Shown: piece after piece, positions 11,724-12,946 of the stretch
How the letters are laid out: every line of letters starts with the position of its first letter
Numbering within the stretch: position 1 is the stretch's first letter
Assembly (NCBI GenBank): GCA_003225595.1
Contig: QIAR01000495.1
Location: 1-12,946 of the forward strand
Direction: 5' to 3'
DNA length: 12,946 nucleotides
Origin: Acidobacteriota bacterium
GTDB taxonomy: Bacteria > Acidobacteriota > Terriglobia > Terriglobales > Acidobacteriaceae
Made by a program: the position numbers and the translations under genes
Notes under the pieces: model-generated
The model's database searches: none
What the model saw: the letters and a program-made list of their open reading frames with translations, nothing else
Told to the model about the DNA's origin: nothing

Positions 11724-12946
11724 TTATTCCAACCAATCCAAAGATCGGCTCACCGCTTTCTTCCAGAGCCGGTACATTTCATCTCGCTTCGCCGGCTCCA
11801 GTTGTGGGGTCCAGGTGCGGTCCAAAGCCCAGCTGGCACGCAGGTCGTCGGTGTCCTTGAAGAAACTGACTGCCAAGCCGGCTGCATACGCCACCCCGAG
11901 CGAGGTGGTCTCCTTGATTACAGGCCGCACCACATTCCGATTGAGGATGTCAGCCTGAAACTGCATCAGCAGTTCGTTTTCCACCATGCCTCCGTCCGTG
12001 CGTAGCACATCGAGAGTGATGCCGGAATCTTTCTCCATGGCTTGGAGCACCTCCCGCGTCTGAAAAGCCGTGGCCTCAAGGACCGCGCGGGCTAAGTGTC
12101 CTTTTTTCGCGTAGCGCGTGAGTCCCATGATTAGGCCCCGAGCGTTGGGGTTCCAATACGGCGCGTAAAGGCCGGAAAACGCCGGCACGAAATAGACGCC
12201 GCCGTTGTCCTCCACGGCTCGCGCCAGCGTTTCAATCTCCGAGCTTGTCTGGATGAGGCCGAGATTGTCGCGAATCCACTGCACCAGTGCGCCGGTGATG
12301 GCGATGCTGCCCTCGAGCGCATACTTCGCAGGCTGATCGCCGAACTTGTAAGACACGGTCGTGAGCAAGCCATGGTTCGAACGGACTACACGCTCGCCAG
12401 TGTTCATCAGAAGAAAGCATCCGGTGCCGTAAGTGTTCTTAGCCTCACCGGGGTTGAAACAAGTCTGCCCCACAAGCGCCGCCTGCTGATCGCCCAGGAT
12501 TCCGGCAATTGCCACATCTTTCACAGCGCTTAAGGTGGCGACCGCGTAGACTTCACTGCTGGAGCAGATGCGCGGCAGTATGGCTTCGGGAATAGCGAAT
12601 TCGTTCAAGAGTTCTTTGTCCCATGAAAGTTTCTCCAAGTTCATCAATTGAGTGCGGCTGGCATTGGTTACATCGGTGACGTGGGCCCCTCCTTGGGGAC
12701 CTCCGGTCAGATTCCAAACGAGGAAACTATCAACATTGCCGAACAAGACCTCTCCGGCTTCTGCCTGCTCGCGAACCCGCGGCACGTGCTCCAGCAGCCA
12801 GCGAATTTTTAGACCGCTGAAATAAGTGCTAAGAGGGAGGCCAGTTCTCGCCCGGAAGCGATCCGGCCCGCCATGGTGAGCTAGTTCGGCCACGTAATCG
12901 GCAACGCGCATGTCCTGCCAGACAAGAGCATTCGCCACCGGCTTTC
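11724..12946 (-). CDS. glpK: Glycerol kinase, C-terminal part (start beyond right edge)
   Basis: The frame enters at the right edge and gives about 406 residues of a FGGY-family kinase that phosphorylates glycerol to glycerol-3-phosphate. It aligns closely by eye with E. coli GlpK from NAIVWQ onward. Visible landmarks are NALVWQD, TYFSGLKIRWLL, ELLFG-like EVLFGNVDSFLVW, HVTDVTNASRT, the catalytic Asp in GILGDQQAAL, NTYGTGCFLLMNTGE, YALEGSIAITGA, APYWNPNARG, and the nucleotide-site LRTDGGMVENELLMQF. About 90 N-terminal residues, including the first phosphate-binding loop and the NQRET substrate loop, lie outside the window. The C-terminus ends at SLDWLE, as expected for the family. No glpF or glpD gene is visible on this side. 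Confidence 0.95.
   Translation of the reverse strand, partial: KPVANALVWQDMRVADYVAELAHHGGPDRFRARTGLPLSTYFSGLKIRWLLEHVPRVREQAEAGEVLFGNVDSFLVWNLTGGPQGGAHVTDVTNASRTQLMNLEKLSWDKELLNEFAIPEAILPRICSSSEVYAVATLSAVKDVAIAGILGDQQAALVGQTCFNPGEAKNTYGTGCFLLMNTGERVVRSNHGLLTTVSYKFGDQPAKYALEGSIAITGALVQWIRDNLGLIQTSSEIETLARAVEDNGGVYFVPAFSGLYAPYWNPNARGLIMGLTRYAKKGHLARAVLEATAFQTREVLQAMEKDSGITLDVLRTDGGMVENELLMQFQADILNRNVVRPVIKETTSLGVAYAAGLAVSFFKDTDDLRASWALDRTWTPQLEPAKRDEMYRLWKKAVSRSLDWLE

Overview
The window looks like chromosomal sequence from a soil-type Acidobacteriota, probably a Terriglobia/Koribacter-like lineage. This is inferred from a moderately GC-rich composition, a futalosine-pathway menaquinone gene (mqnD) of the SPDSDDAF type, an exported M49 peptidase, a deazaflavin-type nitroreductase, and degenerate TCAGC / CACGGAT-type repeats between convergent genes. 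No rRNA, tRNA, CRISPR array, integrase or transposase was found. The genes look like ordinary resident genes in short, often singly transcribed units.

Layout. At the left edge, the first 173 codons of a membrane-anchored GAF-domain sensor run off the window on the minus strand. A 300-residue NAD-dependent epimerase starts 44 bp away in the other direction and ends 7 bp from a convergent HAD phosphatase. The HAD gene and an exported M49 (dipeptidyl peptidase III-like) metallopeptidase diverge from an 84-bp gap. In that gap both genes have a -10-like hexamer almost touching the start codon and no Shine-Dalgarno, so both may be leaderless. The peptidase stop codon lies in the first copy of a 3 x 20-bp tandem repeat, which leads into a degenerate inverted repeat. 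A minus-strand operon follows: a 53-residue one-helix protein, bioY (biotin S-component) and mqnD, the last two overlapping by ATGA.

The middle (about 5,976-7,800) holds a structured non-coding stretch with mutually exclusive stems and a T8 run. It is followed by a small two-helix membrane protein with a histidine-kinase H-box-like motif but no ATPase domain, then a two-gene unit: an 82-residue protein resembling a PC4-like fold and a Ddn-type split-barrel oxidoreductase joined by GTGA. A kynurenine-formamidase-like alpha/beta hydrolase follows.

The right part carries a second inverted-repeat intergenic region, then a FabF-like ketosynthase that seems to lack six or seven residues near its N-terminus. 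Divergent from it is a TTG-started UbiD-family decarboxylase with an extra hydrophilic insertion. It ends 8 bp from a convergent glycerol kinase truncated by the right edge. The clearest metabolic theme is menaquinone: MqnD makes 1,4-dihydroxy-6-naphthoate, and a UbiD decarboxylase acts later in that route. I see no defence system or obvious new multi-gene machine. The best leads are the H-box-only membrane protein, the PC4-like/Ddn-like pair, the structured region at 5,992-6,130, the leaderless divergent promoters, and the repeats at convergent gene ends.
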